Assembly: GCF_963677575.1 (NCBI RefSeq)
Contig: NZ_OY782038.1
Span: forward strand, 1,054,001-1,118,000
DNA from: an uncultured Draconibacterium sp.
Lineage (GTDB): Bacteria; Bacteroidota; Bacteroidia; Bacteroidales; Prolixibacteraceae
DNA length: 64,000 nt
Direction of reading: 5' to 3'
The number at the start of each line of letters is the position of its first letter. Position 1 is the first letter of the stretch. Below the pieces are notes generated by a model. That model saw nothing but the letters and a program-made list of their open reading frames with translations. It did no database searches and was not told the origin of the DNA. Of the stretch, positions 50,369 through 59,779 are shown piece by piece. Both the position numbers and the translations under genes were made by a program.

Positions 50369-52822
50369 CTATGGTAATCGTTTAAAATTATATCCTTCTG
50401 CCTGCAATCGTTCAATCAATTCTTCCAAACGAAGATAAAATTTATCTGCTCTTTTTTCTTCCGTTCCGGGATGAATCAGCGCAATCGCCCCGTTTAATCC
50501 TTGTTCCTCCTCTACCTGAAAAATACTTTTTATGATTTGTTCGGAAGACATATAATTCGCCATATCGTGTGTTGTATAATCGGCGTTGCTTCGTATTCCG
50601 GGCGTAAAGTTAATCGTCGCCAATCCAAGCGCATCAGCCCAATTTACGGTTGCCGAATTATACCATTCATAAGGCGGCAGAAACCAGCTTGCCTTTTCGC
50701 TGTTGATTCCAAATTGCTGCAAAGCCTTGTAATTTTCTTTCAAATCCTGTTCAAAAGTATTTCGGTCAACCAGCAACGAATCTCTTTTCGACCAGCCGCA
50801 ATACAACAGGTGTTTATCAGAGTGTGCCCCCAAATAATGTCCGTCATTTATTACTTTTTTTACGGTAGATTGAAATTGTTTGTCGCGCAAAAAATCGCCG
50901 GTAAAAAAGAACGAAGCTTTACAATCCTTTTTGTCGAGCACCTTTAAAATATGCCCAGCGCCTTCGGCTTTATCGTGTGCCGAAAACACCAGGTAAATAT
51001 TCTTTTCTGCAGGGTGAATGCGTCGGATAGCTCCCTGTGCATCTTCTTCATATTCGTTCTGCTGATCGATTCCCATTTTTTCCAGCGACGACAAATAATA
51101 GCTCAGACTTGCCGTGCCGTCCATGGTTGGTTCGTTCGATGAATAATCGCCCAGATCATCGTGATAAACTGCTTTGCCTTTATTAAAAGCTTCAAACGGG
51201 TCGGGTTGCTGAATCTGAATACCAATAAGCCCGGAAAAAATTGAATAATAAACCGGTCCGTCAACCAATCCGCCAGTTGTTGTTTCACCCAGAATTTTTT
51301 TAATGGACGAATGTGGCGCCTCCGGATTATTGCCTCCTGCCGGCAATCCACAAATCATACTTGTTCCCCACGGGTTACAACCAAAAAGCCAGTCGCGCAA
51401 GGCGGCTTCCATTTCGGCAAACGAACGATCACCGGTGATTTTTTCGTAAGCACGCGCCTGCGTAATCGCTGCCGCCACTAAATTATTCGAGCACCAGATA
51501 AAGGGAATGCCATTCAGGAAAGGATCATCTTTTCCACGATCGTAAAGATGCGTTAATCCCTGTTTCAGATAAGTTGCAAAGTTTTCATCCTTTTCAGCCA
51601 GCTTAACATGCCCCAGATTCACAAAAGGGTAAAACTGGTAATGACGTGCAAAACCTGCCGACATCCATGGCGTTACGTTTTCAACACTGCCCCATTTTTT
51701 GGCTTCTGTTAAATAATAAGCGTCACCGGTTAACTGGTATAAAGTTGTGGCAGCCAGTTCAAGGTCGTCCACATAATTGGCTTCCTCGTAAAAATACGGC
51801 GACACGTTACAAGCCGTTTGACAAGCCCCCAAATCGCTCAAAGCAAACGTGTAGGCTTCAGTAGCTTTCGCTGCTATTTGTTTGGCAAACTCAGGGTAAT
51901 GATCCTTAACCATCATCGCTCCCAAAGCAAATGCCGATGCATATTTTGCAGCACTCGACGAAACGCCGGTTGTGCGGTTTTTATGCTCAGCAAGCCCCTG
52001 TGGTTTTCCGGTGATAAAATACACGGGGCGGTAAATTCCTTCCAGTCCATAGCTCACCGTATCTTTATTGGGCAAACGGTAACCGCGGTGATCTCTGTCG
52101 TCGGCAATCTGGTTATACATTTCTCCTGCCGAAGGATTCATTTTTACCATCCAGTCGAGGCCCCATTTTGCTTCATCCAGAATATCGGGAATTCCATTTG
52201 CTCCCGACGTACCATTCTCCCGGTACTCATCTTTAAACACCGTCGGATTTTGCTCGTATGCATACAGTAACTGATAAGTTGCATTTGCCGATGTTGTAAG
52301 GTATTGCAGGTAATCCGAGGCATCGTGCCAACCTCCGGTAACATTAATTTTCTGTCCCGATTTTATTGGATGATCGACAATAATTCCATCGTGCAAATGA
52401 CAGGAATCCTGCAAATACGGATTGTAGCCACAACGTTGCTGGCGCATGTAGTTTAACAGGAAATCTGCTGTTCCTTCGTAAACATCCGAAGCAATTTGAA
52501 AAGCCGGAGATTGAGTTTCTCCATATTTTAGGTAATAACCGCCGGGGCTTGTCACCGCGGAAAAATCAAGCCGTAAAGCGGTCTTCATTCCCCAATCTTT
52601 GCCGTTGACCGGGTTTACTTTGGCTTCGTAAACCTGCTTATCGTTTAAGGCATTAAATACCTGAAACTGTTCAGCATTTTCCTCTTCCGTAGAAAGAAAA
52701 ACAGCCACCTTTACCGACTGTGGCAAGTAGCCCAACTGATTGATACGAATAACTTTCTGCTGTGCAAAAACACATATAGCAACAAGCATCAGAACAAATG
52801 AGAGAAACGCCCGTTTGATCAT
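50369..52822 (-). CDS. GH9 glycosidase fused to a polysaccharide-deacetylase domain
   Basis: 817-residue secreted protein with a signal peptide 1-20 (ends FAQ). An Ig-like CelD N-domain (about 22-110) and a GH9 alpha-toroid (about 115-570) follow, with the Asp motif GGWHDASDY and the acid Glu in SSNEPTMDGTASLSYYL. Residues about 600-817 form a NodB/CE4-type deacetylase: the first motif is degenerate (FSAHDKAEG instead of TFDDGP), the zinc motif HSDKH is kept, and PPYEW and LIHPG stand for motifs 3 and 5. Placement one base after a SpoIID-like gene in a muropeptide cluster suggests a peptidoglycan-related glycan rather than cellulose. This is inference. Confidence 0.85.
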   Translation of the reverse strand: MIKRAFLSFVLMLVAICVFAQQKVIRINQLGYLPQSVKVAVFLSTEEENAEQFQVFNALNDKQVYEAKVNPVNGKDWGMKTALRLDFSAVTSPGGYYLKYGETQSPAFQIASDVYEGTADFLLNYMRQQRCGYNPYLQDSCHLHDGIIVDHPIKSGQKINVTGGWHDASDYLQYLTTSANATYQLLYAYEQNPTVFKDEYRENGTSGANGIPDILDEAKWGLDWMVKMNPSAGEMYNQIADDRDHRGYRLPNKDTVSYGLEGIYRPVYFITGKPQGLAEHKNRTTGVSSSAAKYASAFALGAMMVKDHYPEFAKQIAAKATEAYTFALSDLGACQTACNVSPYFYEEANYVDDLELAATTLYQLTGDAYYLTEAKKWGSVENVTPWMSAGFARHYQFYPFVNLGHVKLAEKDENFATYLKQGLTHLYDRGKDDPFLNGIPFIWCSNNLVAAAITQARAYEKITGDRSFAEMEAALRDWLFGCNPWGTSMICGLPAGGNNPEAPHSSIKKILGETTTGGLVDGPVYYSIFSGLIGIQIQQPDPFEAFNKGKAVYHDDLGDYSSNEPTMDGTASLSYYLSSLEKMGIDQQNEYEEDAQGAIRRIHPAEKNIYLVFSAHDKAEGAGHILKVLDKKDCKASFFFTGDFLRDKQFQSTVKKVINDGHYLGAHSDKHLLYCGWSKRDSLLVDRNTFEQDLKENYKALQQFGINSEKASWFLPPYEWYNSATVNWADALGLATINFTPGIRSNADYTTHDMANYMSSEQIIKSIFQVEEEQGLNGAIALIHPGTEEKRADKFYLRLEELIERLQAEGYNFKRLP

Positions 52823-52823
52823 G

Positions 52824-54155
52824 TTAGTATCGTTTTTCGAGGTTTATATTTTTAAAATAGTGATTCAGAATTTCATCGTACTTATAGCCTTTATGGCCCA
52901 TTACGGCAGCACCTATCTGGCATAGGCCAACACCATGTCCCCAGCCTCCCCCGTGCAAAATAATTTTGCCGGGAACACCATCAACAACATCCTGTTTTTC
53001 AACAAAAAATGCCGAACTATATAAATGTGATTCACTTAACCAACGACGGATTTCCAGCTCTTTTCCAACTGTTAAAGTCTTTTTCGAGCCAACTATTCTA
53101 AGTTTTATCAATCGTCCTGAAACGCCACGTTCAACCGGGATCATATCCAGTATCTTTCCAAAATCATGTCCTGAGCGTTTCAAAATCAATGCAGAAAGCT
53201 CGTCTTGTTTGTATTCAACTGTCCAACGGTAAAAATCTTTGGCGGTCCAGTCGTACTCGTTCAGCACCTGTTTCAGCACTTCTTCATCATCGGTATTACA
53301 AAACGCTTCCGGCGCATTTTTTAACCACAGAACTGCATTTGTCTCCACCGTAAGATCTGTCTCTAAACCTTTTGGAGCATCAGGATTATCGATAACTGCA
53401 GTTAGATACGGATGATTTACAGGTTCCCAGCAATTCTCAAAAAGCTCGGCAATTCCTCCACAACATTTCGAGAAACGCGCATCGCAAATCACACCTTTAT
53501 AGGAAAGTACCACGCCAGCCGTTTCGTTTACCGCCTTCACCACATTAGGGTTATGCGAACGCGTTGTTCCCTGGTAACGCTGACAATGATCGTCGGCACA
53601 AACATGGAAATTCGTGTGATCTTCGCGGTCGTACCACTTTATATATTCATCGTCGGATTTAAAAGTGCCCTCATAAGTTTCTGCCGCTTCAGTAAGTTTA
53701 TCTTGCTTTTCAGTTTGCGCAATTAACCAGCTGCGCGAAATTATGGCGTGTGCCTTCAGCAAATCAAGCGAACTTTTGGCACTCATTTCCGACGAAATTA
53801 CGCTGATCAGGTAATCTTCAATCGACAAAATATTTACCGCTGTAATTTTACCCTCTTCAACAATAAATTTCAAAGCCCCCTGAAATTTCTGGTCCTCCTT
53901 TTGCTCCCAGTGAAAGTTTACACCGATGGTAACATCTTTTAATTCAAATTCCGATTTTTTCTTATCAAGTGGCATAAAATACAATTTATCGCCACTTATT
54001 TTGGAGCCGGTAAGCTGCAGGTTTCCATTTTCGAAACGTACTGATCTATCGCCCGAAAAAGTATGTTTTGTTCCCAACAGCTGGTATTCGCCGTGAAGTT
54101 TAAAATCAATTTTATCGGCACTCATTATGCCTACATGAATATTTGGACTGCTCAT
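52824..54155 (-). CDS. SpoIID/LytB-domain protein without signal peptide
   Basis: 443 residues. The SpoIID domain shows ISSEMSAKSSLDLLKAHAIISRSW (about 116-140), with the Glu that is catalytic in SpoIID lytic transglycosylases, and ends GWGHGVGLCQIGAAVMGHKGY near 405-425. A zinc-like FHVCADDHCQ lies near 180. The N-terminus MSSPNIHVGIMSADKIDF has no signal peptide or helix, which is odd for a wall enzyme. Its start overlaps the DUF4922 stop by 4 bases (ATGA). It may act on muropeptides after import, or on cytosolic glycans; inference only. Confidence 0.85.
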   Translation of the reverse strand: MSSPNIHVGIMSADKIDFKLHGEYQLLGTKHTFSGDRSVRFENGNLQLTGSKISGDKLYFMPLDKKKSEFELKDVTIGVNFHWEQKEDQKFQGALKFIVEEGKITAVNILSIEDYLISVISSEMSAKSSLDLLKAHAIISRSWLIAQTEKQDKLTEAAETYEGTFKSDDEYIKWYDREDHTNFHVCADDHCQRYQGTTRSHNPNVVKAVNETAGVVLSYKGVICDARFSKCCGGIAELFENCWEPVNHPYLTAVIDNPDAPKGLETDLTVETNAVLWLKNAPEAFCNTDDEEVLKQVLNEYDWTAKDFYRWTVEYKQDELSALILKRSGHDFGKILDMIPVERGVSGRLIKLRIVGSKKTLTVGKELEIRRWLSESHLYSSAFFVEKQDVVDGVPGKIILHGGGWGHGVGLCQIGAAVMGHKGYKYDEILNHYFKNINLEKRY

Positions 54156-55090
54156 TGTTTAAGTTTTGTAGTTAGTTTATCAAATTGATTGTCAGGCCAT
54201 AAAACCTGTTTAAGTATACTTTCGATATCGTTTTTGGTGATCTTCAAAAAGTTTTTCTCCTGAGGTGTGATCAACACACCGCCCATATCAACCGAGGCAG
54301 GACTGATTAGAATATTCTCCTCTTCTTCGGCAAAATACTGCGCCGGACGATGCAGCGCACGCGGAAAAACCTGGATTCTCCAGCCTCCATCGTCATAACG
54401 GGTAAGAATATTTAACATCGGTTCCTCATCACTTTCCTCATCTTCAAGCTCTGTGTAGATGTTTGCAAAGGCATTAATCATGGCCATTTTATCGGCCGTT
54501 TCCAACACCAAAAAGTTTCGAAGGCCATCTTTTATGGCGCTGTAATTCACATTGTCTTTTTCCCACTTATCACCATATTTCTCTTTTAATACAGTTATTT
54601 CATTATCCAGGGGCATAAAACCCGCATTCCCTGCCTGGAAATGAAAATGATCGGGTGCAGAAGCGCCACATTTTGGTCCGTTATAAAACAAGGTAAAACC
54701 GTCCATCGCCTGCGCCAGATCGAGCATATTGCCAAAGTTTCCTTTTATTTGCTGCGGTGTGTGGGCAAAAGCAGGAATAGTAAAATGCTCGGGAAATATC
54801 GGAAATGGATTTACTAAAACCTCGTAATCGCCAAATGTTACGCCACGCTGCTCTGCCGGACGGTTTGCAGCACATAAAAAGCACGGGCGCGCTTCAATCG
54901 ATTTTTTATCTACTTTGGCTGCCGACGACACAATTCGGCCCGGATTAAACTGAACTTTTATTGTAAATCCGTCAAACTGAAATTCGCGCACTTGTACATT
55001 TTGCAATCCGGCGAAGCTTTTTCCCACCAGTTCCCATTCTATTTTCTGGTCGGCAAGCAGTTGCTTTATTTCTTTTGAAATTGTATTCAT
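54152..55090 (-). CDS. DUF4922 protein, HIT/GalT-like nucleotidyltransferase fold
   Basis: 312-residue cytoplasmic protein. ARPCFLCAANRP (about 87-98) with a CxxC, and APDHFHFQAGN near 165-175 with an HxHxQ triad, recall GalT/Ap4A-phosphorylase enzymes of the HIT superfamily. The region between has FPIFPEHFTIPAFAHTPQQI, also GalT-like. Predicted activity is nucleotidyl transfer or hydrolysis involving a sugar-1-phosphate or a dinucleotide. It is coupled by a 4-base overlap to the SpoIID-like gene. A link to recycled amino sugars is possible but unproved. Confidence 0.75.
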   Translation of the reverse strand: MNTISKEIKQLLADQKIEWELVGKSFAGLQNVQVREFQFDGFTIKVQFNPGRIVSSAAKVDKKSIEARPCFLCAANRPAEQRGVTFGDYEVLVNPFPIFPEHFTIPAFAHTPQQIKGNFGNMLDLAQAMDGFTLFYNGPKCGASAPDHFHFQAGNAGFMPLDNEITVLKEKYGDKWEKDNVNYSAIKDGLRNFLVLETADKMAMINAFANIYTELEDEESDEEPMLNILTRYDDGGWRIQVFPRALHRPAQYFAEEEENILISPASVDMGGVLITPQEKNFLKITKNDIESILKQVLWPDNQFDKLTTKLKQ

Positions 55091-55098
55091 TTTTTTTG

Positions 55099-55197
55099 TT
55101 CACGCAGAGTTCGCTAAGATTATCGCAAAGCCCACAAAGGATGAAGACTAGAAATGAAACTTAGCGCACTTTGCGCTTCTTTCTTCCTTTGCGTGAA
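55099..55197. repeat. Imperfect inverted repeat between GT2 and DUF4922 genes
   Basis: TTCACGCA (55099-55106) and TGCGTGAA (55190-55197) bound a stretch with repeated CGCAAAG/CTTTGCG and CTAAG/CTTAG units. This CACGCAAAG-type sequence is a frequent intergenic repeat in Bacteroidota; a related fragment (CACAAAGACACC) is at 44465-44476. Confidence 0.5.
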
Positions 55198-55206
55198 ACT
55201 TATATT

Positions 55207-56667
55207 TTACCCTCTGTTTTTCCTTTGACGGGCTTTTAACTCGATGGTACGAATCCTGTCTTTGTAGGTATTATGTGCATTCATTTTCACAATGTCCAGC
55301 GCTGCATCCGAATTATCATCCCAACGGCGGCAGAGGTATAGATTCTCATAAATACGGCCAATTTGGTAATCTCTTGAAATTGCCAAACCAACTGCATAAT
55401 CTTCTCCGTAGCTTGTATTCGGAATTTTTACATCACGCAAAACGGGTGTGTAAAAAGCGCGCGGCGCACCTAAACCATTAATGCGCAGAGCGTTGTTTTT
55501 ACCGTTGTCGGGAGTCCACTCTTTGTGGTCGATAATGCCCGGTGGTATCTCTTCCAAGTCGAAATTCACCAGCTGATATGTTCCCACAACCATGGCACAT
55601 TTTTCCGATTCGAAAACATCAATCACTTTTTGCAATGTATTTTCGTCTTTGTAAATATCGTCGCTGTCAAGCTGCATCGCAATCATTCCGCAGCGCGAAT
55701 CGTGAACTCCAAGGTTCCAGCAACCGCCAATTCCAAGATCTTCGCGAACCGGGATAATGTGTACAACACGATCGTCTTTTTCAGCAAAAGATTGGATAAT
55801 TGAAGTGGTTTTATCCGTTGAATGATTATCGATAACGATCAGGTTAAACTCAAAATCCGTTTTTTGCATCAACACCGACTCCATAGCATCGGCAATGGTT
55901 TTTTCGCGGTTTCGCACCGGAATAACCACCGAAGCTTTTTTGTCAAAAACCTTTTCATCCAGTTCCACCGGCGTAAAATCAGGACTAATCCACGCGCCTA
56001 CATCTTTTAAATGTTCGGTTGCCGCCTGTTCCATTTCAACCTGCACCTGCCGGTTTTTCGGATCTACGTAATCAAATATTTTCTGTCCGCTTTTGCGGTT
56101 ATCGGTTTCATCAATGGTATATAAAAATTCAGGAATACGGAATATCCCGCCCTGTTGCGCCACTTTTAAACGCAGGTAATACAGCCCGGCATGTTCAAAA
56201 TCCTGTGTCATATTTTTTACAGCCGCCAGAAATGCATCGGCTTTGTATAATACGAGAGGACCAAAATTAAAGTCGTCGCGCAAACTGCCTTCCTGGTAAT
56301 CAATCACCGGATGTGTTGTCAGCTTACCTTCTTTCACCTCGTAATAATCGGAATACACCTTTACAGCACCGGTTAATTCTGCTACATCTATCAAACGTTC
56401 AACGGCAAACTGTCCCAGTTCCACAGCAGTTACTTTTGTCAACAATAGAATGTAGTCCACATCCTCCGACAAGGCTGCTATTTGTTTTACCGTTGTAGTA
56501 GAAGTTAATCCATCAAAAGAAAATACCTGTGCCTTTTCCCCGGCTTCTTTTGCAACACTCTCAGGTAAGAATATTTTATTTACTGAATGATTGGCTTGTA
56601 ATTCGCCAATCATTTCCGCCACTTGCGACCAGGCTGCAGCGGGTACGAAACAGTTAATTTTAGTCAT
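55207..56667 (-). CDS. Glycosyltransferase family 2 with extra N-terminal domain
   Basis: 486 residues from the ATG at 56667 (MTKINCFVP); an upstream ATG at 56691 would add 8 residues and overlap the previous gene by 8 bases. The first 230 residues look like a second nucleotide-sugar-transferase-like domain (YILLLTKVTAVELG..., SDYYEV...). The GT-A domain (about 240-440) has ASVVIPVRNREKTIADAMESVL, the DNHSTDKT motif and the DxD-like QLDSDD for metal binding. No membrane helix is seen, so it acts in the cytoplasm. Acceptor unknown; it lies inside the wall-recycling operon. Confidence 0.82.
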   Translation of the reverse strand: MTKINCFVPAAAWSQVAEMIGELQANHSVNKIFLPESVAKEAGEKAQVFSFDGLTSTTTVKQIAALSEDVDYILLLTKVTAVELGQFAVERLIDVAELTGAVKVYSDYYEVKEGKLTTHPVIDYQEGSLRDDFNFGPLVLYKADAFLAAVKNMTQDFEHAGLYYLRLKVAQQGGIFRIPEFLYTIDETDNRKSGQKIFDYVDPKNRQVQVEMEQAATEHLKDVGAWISPDFTPVELDEKVFDKKASVVIPVRNREKTIADAMESVLMQKTDFEFNLIVIDNHSTDKTTSIIQSFAEKDDRVVHIIPVREDLGIGGCWNLGVHDSRCGMIAMQLDSDDIYKDENTLQKVIDVFESEKCAMVVGTYQLVNFDLEEIPPGIIDHKEWTPDNGKNNALRINGLGAPRAFYTPVLRDVKIPNTSYGEDYAVGLAISRDYQIGRIYENLYLCRRWDDNSDAALDIVKMNAHNTYKDRIRTIELKARQRKNRG

Positions 56668-56683
56668 TATCGATTGTTTTTTC

Positions 56684-59656
56684 TTAATCATTTAACATTT
56701 TTAGTATTTCGCGCATTAACGCATCGCGCTTATTCTGCCCTTTTACGCTTTCAAAAGGAAATCCCAACACAAGCGATTTGTGATTGTTTTCAAAATAAAC
56801 ACCTGCACTAATTCCATTTTCACCATAGCGAAAAATCGTTTTCCCATTTTTATAAAACGCTTCGATTCCATCGGGCGCTTCAACCGGGTATTGCTCCAGC
56901 GTGTAATCGGTATTGAACGCTCCTGTAAAGTTACTATTTGAATTCACGGAATAAAACTGTCCGTTTTTTACCGCATGATCCGTTCGCCACTTAAAACCAA
57001 ACAAATTTCCAATCCGCTCCTTTTGCGTTTTATCTTCTGGAATTTCAGTACCAACATAAGCACCTGACATAAAAATGTTTCCGCCATTTTCCGCATATTC
57101 CGAAAGCACATTTACCATCTTTTCGGTGTAGATTTCGAAGTACGAAACAGAATCGTTACCCGGCAGAAAAGTTTGTTTTTCTTCGCCATAAAGCAAGTCA
57201 ATCAACTTGTAATTATTGAGATCTGTTAAACCGTCCTCTACAGCTTCATCGCTCGACGTTACAAAACTGTAACCGTTGGCCAGCAAACTTTTTCCGTGTA
57301 TCATTGAAAAATCAAAGGTATTACCACGAAAAATGATAGTTTCCAGATCGGCATAACTTGCGCCAAAACCGGGGCTGTCATCATCCAACCAAACTGATTC
57401 ACGCTCAAAATCGTACTGATCGCCTGTAGTTGACACATCGTATCCATAAGCCACTCCATGATCAAGGAAACGCATAACTCCTGCCAGCGAATCGGTTTCG
57501 AAAATAGCCGGACCATCAATGCGATCGAAACCATTTACGATCAACACTTTGCCTTTGCTGTTTTCAGCAATACCTACCGCTGCTGTTTCTGAAGGAAAGC
57601 TTTCGCCGCCCGCATTTACAGCAGTTACCCGAAATCCATAAACTTTTCCGGGCTCCAAATCAGCAATTGTTATTTCAGGTTCTGTCACCAACGTTCCGTT
57701 ATCAAAACCGTTATCGCCAACTCGTTTATACACCATATATTTATCAGGCACGGCTGTAGGTTCCAGTTCATCGAGTACCGGTTCCCATGATAATTTTACG
57801 GTATTTTCGTTGGTAAAACGGGCGTTTAAATGATCAACCGGCAAAGGCTGCACCACGTAATCCAGTCCATTTTGTGTGGTAATAAAACGTAACATTCCTT
57901 TATAAATGGCGCGCGATACATCAAAACGAAATTGTGGATTCAGCACATATTTTGCATCCTCCAAATTTTGATGCGACAATAACTCCAGCAGCATCGTTGG
58001 CACCTGCGGACGATAAGCTTCGCTGTATTGCGAGTTCCACATTCCGCGGCGTGTCCAGTTGCATTTATAAACGGCATTTATATCGCTTACAATCTGCGTT
58101 TGTATCAAATCAGTTAAATCGCGCGAAGCATATTTTGATTGTCCGTCGGGAAAAACGGAAGTGTCCCTGTCGGTTGAATAGATTCCAAGTGTTCCTACAA
58201 TTTGATTATCGGGCAGAATTCCGGCATCGGTATGAAATGCAAAAGCCAGATCGATAGGGATTTCCAAGCCCGGAGCCATTCGTTTTTTTGTTGGCCCAAA
58301 AGGTGCTCCCATTAACCAGTCTACCCATTCGCCACGACTCATATAATCATCTTTATAATCATCCTCACCGTTGTGCAGGTTCCACACCAGCGTGTCGGGC
58401 GCACCGGAATATTGCAGATTATAGCGGGCACCTTCAAAAAACCTTGCTAAACCACCAGACCTGCCATTACGAACTATATTTCCCATTCCACCGCCAAACC
58501 GAACAGCATCAGCCGAAAATGTTTTTCCTTCACCTTCCGGTGCTATCAACTCTACTTTAGCTACCTTTTTATCTTTTCCTGTATTGAAATAAAACTTATC
58601 GAGATAAATCCAGGTTCCGTAGCCCATTCTTTGGTCAACCCAAAAATTAGTCACACCACCAGAATGAGTTACACGATAAGTCACCGGCCCATCGCCTTTG
58701 GCGTACGAAACATATACACCATATTCTCCCGCCTCCGGGAAATCAGGAATATAAGTAGCTACATTTGGATTATTCCGGCTTTCAAACCTAACTGCAGTTC
58801 CTTCCAGAAATGGATTTGTAGTTCCCTGTATGAATTCAGAATAAGCAAATCCTTTATCCTCATCGTTGCGTTTTCGCGGTTTTTTGAATTTGCTTTTACC
58901 GGTCGATTGGTCGTTATCAACAACCACCTCGTGAATCTGCCAGTCGCGTTCGCGTGCATTAAAAACATTGGCGCCGGCATTTTCCAGCATCGGAATAATA
59001 AACGGGATTACAAATGAACCCGGCGAAATATCTTCGAGGTTGGTAAACAAACGAGCTCGTTGCCACTCCCAACGATCACGCGCAGGTTCATAGTACCAGC
59101 CGTGACTGTTCCACATCGCAATATTTGCTCCGTCCAACCCTTCCGATATTGAATAAGGACGAATCTTCTGAACTACATTTTTTCGGTTTCGGGCTGACGG
59201 TGTTAATCTGTTTTCATCAACAGATATTTCGTTTCTGTAATAATTCGGCACCAATTCTTCTAAAGACAACTGATTGGCCCAAATTTTCAAAGGGATCTCT
59301 TTTAAAGAATCAGGCAAAATATTTCGAATTGAGTCGCGAACTGCCGACAAACTACTTTCTCTGAAAGGCATTTCGGCCAGCGCTTTATTGAAGTACAGAT
59401 ACAACGTATCATTGTCCAGCGTAAAGTACGCAGTGTCAAGCGCAACTCGTTTTCCGTTAATGTAATTTTCGTTACCGACATAGAATGCGGAACTGCTTTT
59501 TTGCTTAAGCACTTTGTTTAACTGCTCTTTCAGCGATTCTTTTTGCTGAGCACTTACAGAAGTAGAAAAGAGAATAAAGAACAAGAAAAACAGGTAATTC
59601 ACCTTTTTCTTGCTTACTTTTAGGATTTTTGATTTAGCCAGGTTTAAGATCTTCAT
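56684..59656 (-). CDS. Amidase_3-type N-acetylmuramoyl-L-alanine amidase with golvesin-like and Fn3 domains
   Basis: 990 residues. Signal peptide or anchor at about 18-36 (ends SAQ). The amidase fold is split: the first zinc His185 is in MWNSHGWYY, then a golvesin-C-like beta domain is inserted (about 285-390, PDFPEAGEYGVYVSYAKGDG), then His475 in AFHTDAG and catalytic Glu558 in MLLELLSHQN. An Fn3 domain (about 610-695) and a GATase-like C-terminal region (about 705-990) follow. It should cut stem peptides from glycan strands in the periplasm. First gene of the leftward operon; the promoter region is shared with the divergent kinase and carries the 22-bp element. Confidence 0.82.
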   Translation of the reverse strand: MKILNLAKSKILKVSKKKVNYLFFLFFILFSTSVSAQQKESLKEQLNKVLKQKSSSAFYVGNENYINGKRVALDTAYFTLDNDTLYLYFNKALAEMPFRESSLSAVRDSIRNILPDSLKEIPLKIWANQLSLEELVPNYYRNEISVDENRLTPSARNRKNVVQKIRPYSISEGLDGANIAMWNSHGWYYEPARDRWEWQRARLFTNLEDISPGSFVIPFIIPMLENAGANVFNARERDWQIHEVVVDNDQSTGKSKFKKPRKRNDEDKGFAYSEFIQGTTNPFLEGTAVRFESRNNPNVATYIPDFPEAGEYGVYVSYAKGDGPVTYRVTHSGGVTNFWVDQRMGYGTWIYLDKFYFNTGKDKKVAKVELIAPEGEGKTFSADAVRFGGGMGNIVRNGRSGGLARFFEGARYNLQYSGAPDTLVWNLHNGEDDYKDDYMSRGEWVDWLMGAPFGPTKKRMAPGLEIPIDLAFAFHTDAGILPDNQIVGTLGIYSTDRDTSVFPDGQSKYASRDLTDLIQTQIVSDINAVYKCNWTRRGMWNSQYSEAYRPQVPTMLLELLSHQNLEDAKYVLNPQFRFDVSRAIYKGMLRFITTQNGLDYVVQPLPVDHLNARFTNENTVKLSWEPVLDELEPTAVPDKYMVYKRVGDNGFDNGTLVTEPEITIADLEPGKVYGFRVTAVNAGGESFPSETAAVGIAENSKGKVLIVNGFDRIDGPAIFETDSLAGVMRFLDHGVAYGYDVSTTGDQYDFERESVWLDDDSPGFGASYADLETIIFRGNTFDFSMIHGKSLLANGYSFVTSSDEAVEDGLTDLNNYKLIDLLYGEEKQTFLPGNDSVSYFEIYTEKMVNVLSEYAENGGNIFMSGAYVGTEIPEDKTQKERIGNLFGFKWRTDHAVKNGQFYSVNSNSNFTGAFNTDYTLEQYPVEAPDGIEAFYKNGKTIFRYGENGISAGVYFENNHKSLVLGFPFESVKGQNKRDALMREILKMLND

Positions 59657-59683
59657 AATTTTTTCCGACTAAGGTTGTGGCAA

Positions 59684-59741
59684 CAAATGTAGGCAAAATT
59701 TGTATTACATATTACCAATTCAAAAAGATTTTGTACATTTG
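59684..59741. promoter_or_regulatory. Divergent promoters with shared 22-bp element (copy 1)
   Basis: A 22-base sequence at 59694-59715 (core TATTACATATTAC, a near-direct repeat of TATTAC) is identical to 63772-63793. Leftward -7 box TACATTTG is the complement of 59684-59691, with the element just upstream of it. Rightward -7 box TACATTTG is at 59734-59741, so the element sits at about -33 for that promoter. It is a good candidate operator for both directions. Confidence 0.65.
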
Positions 59742-59779
59742 CACTAGAAAATTTCTGAAAATAAACCAATAGTATCAGA

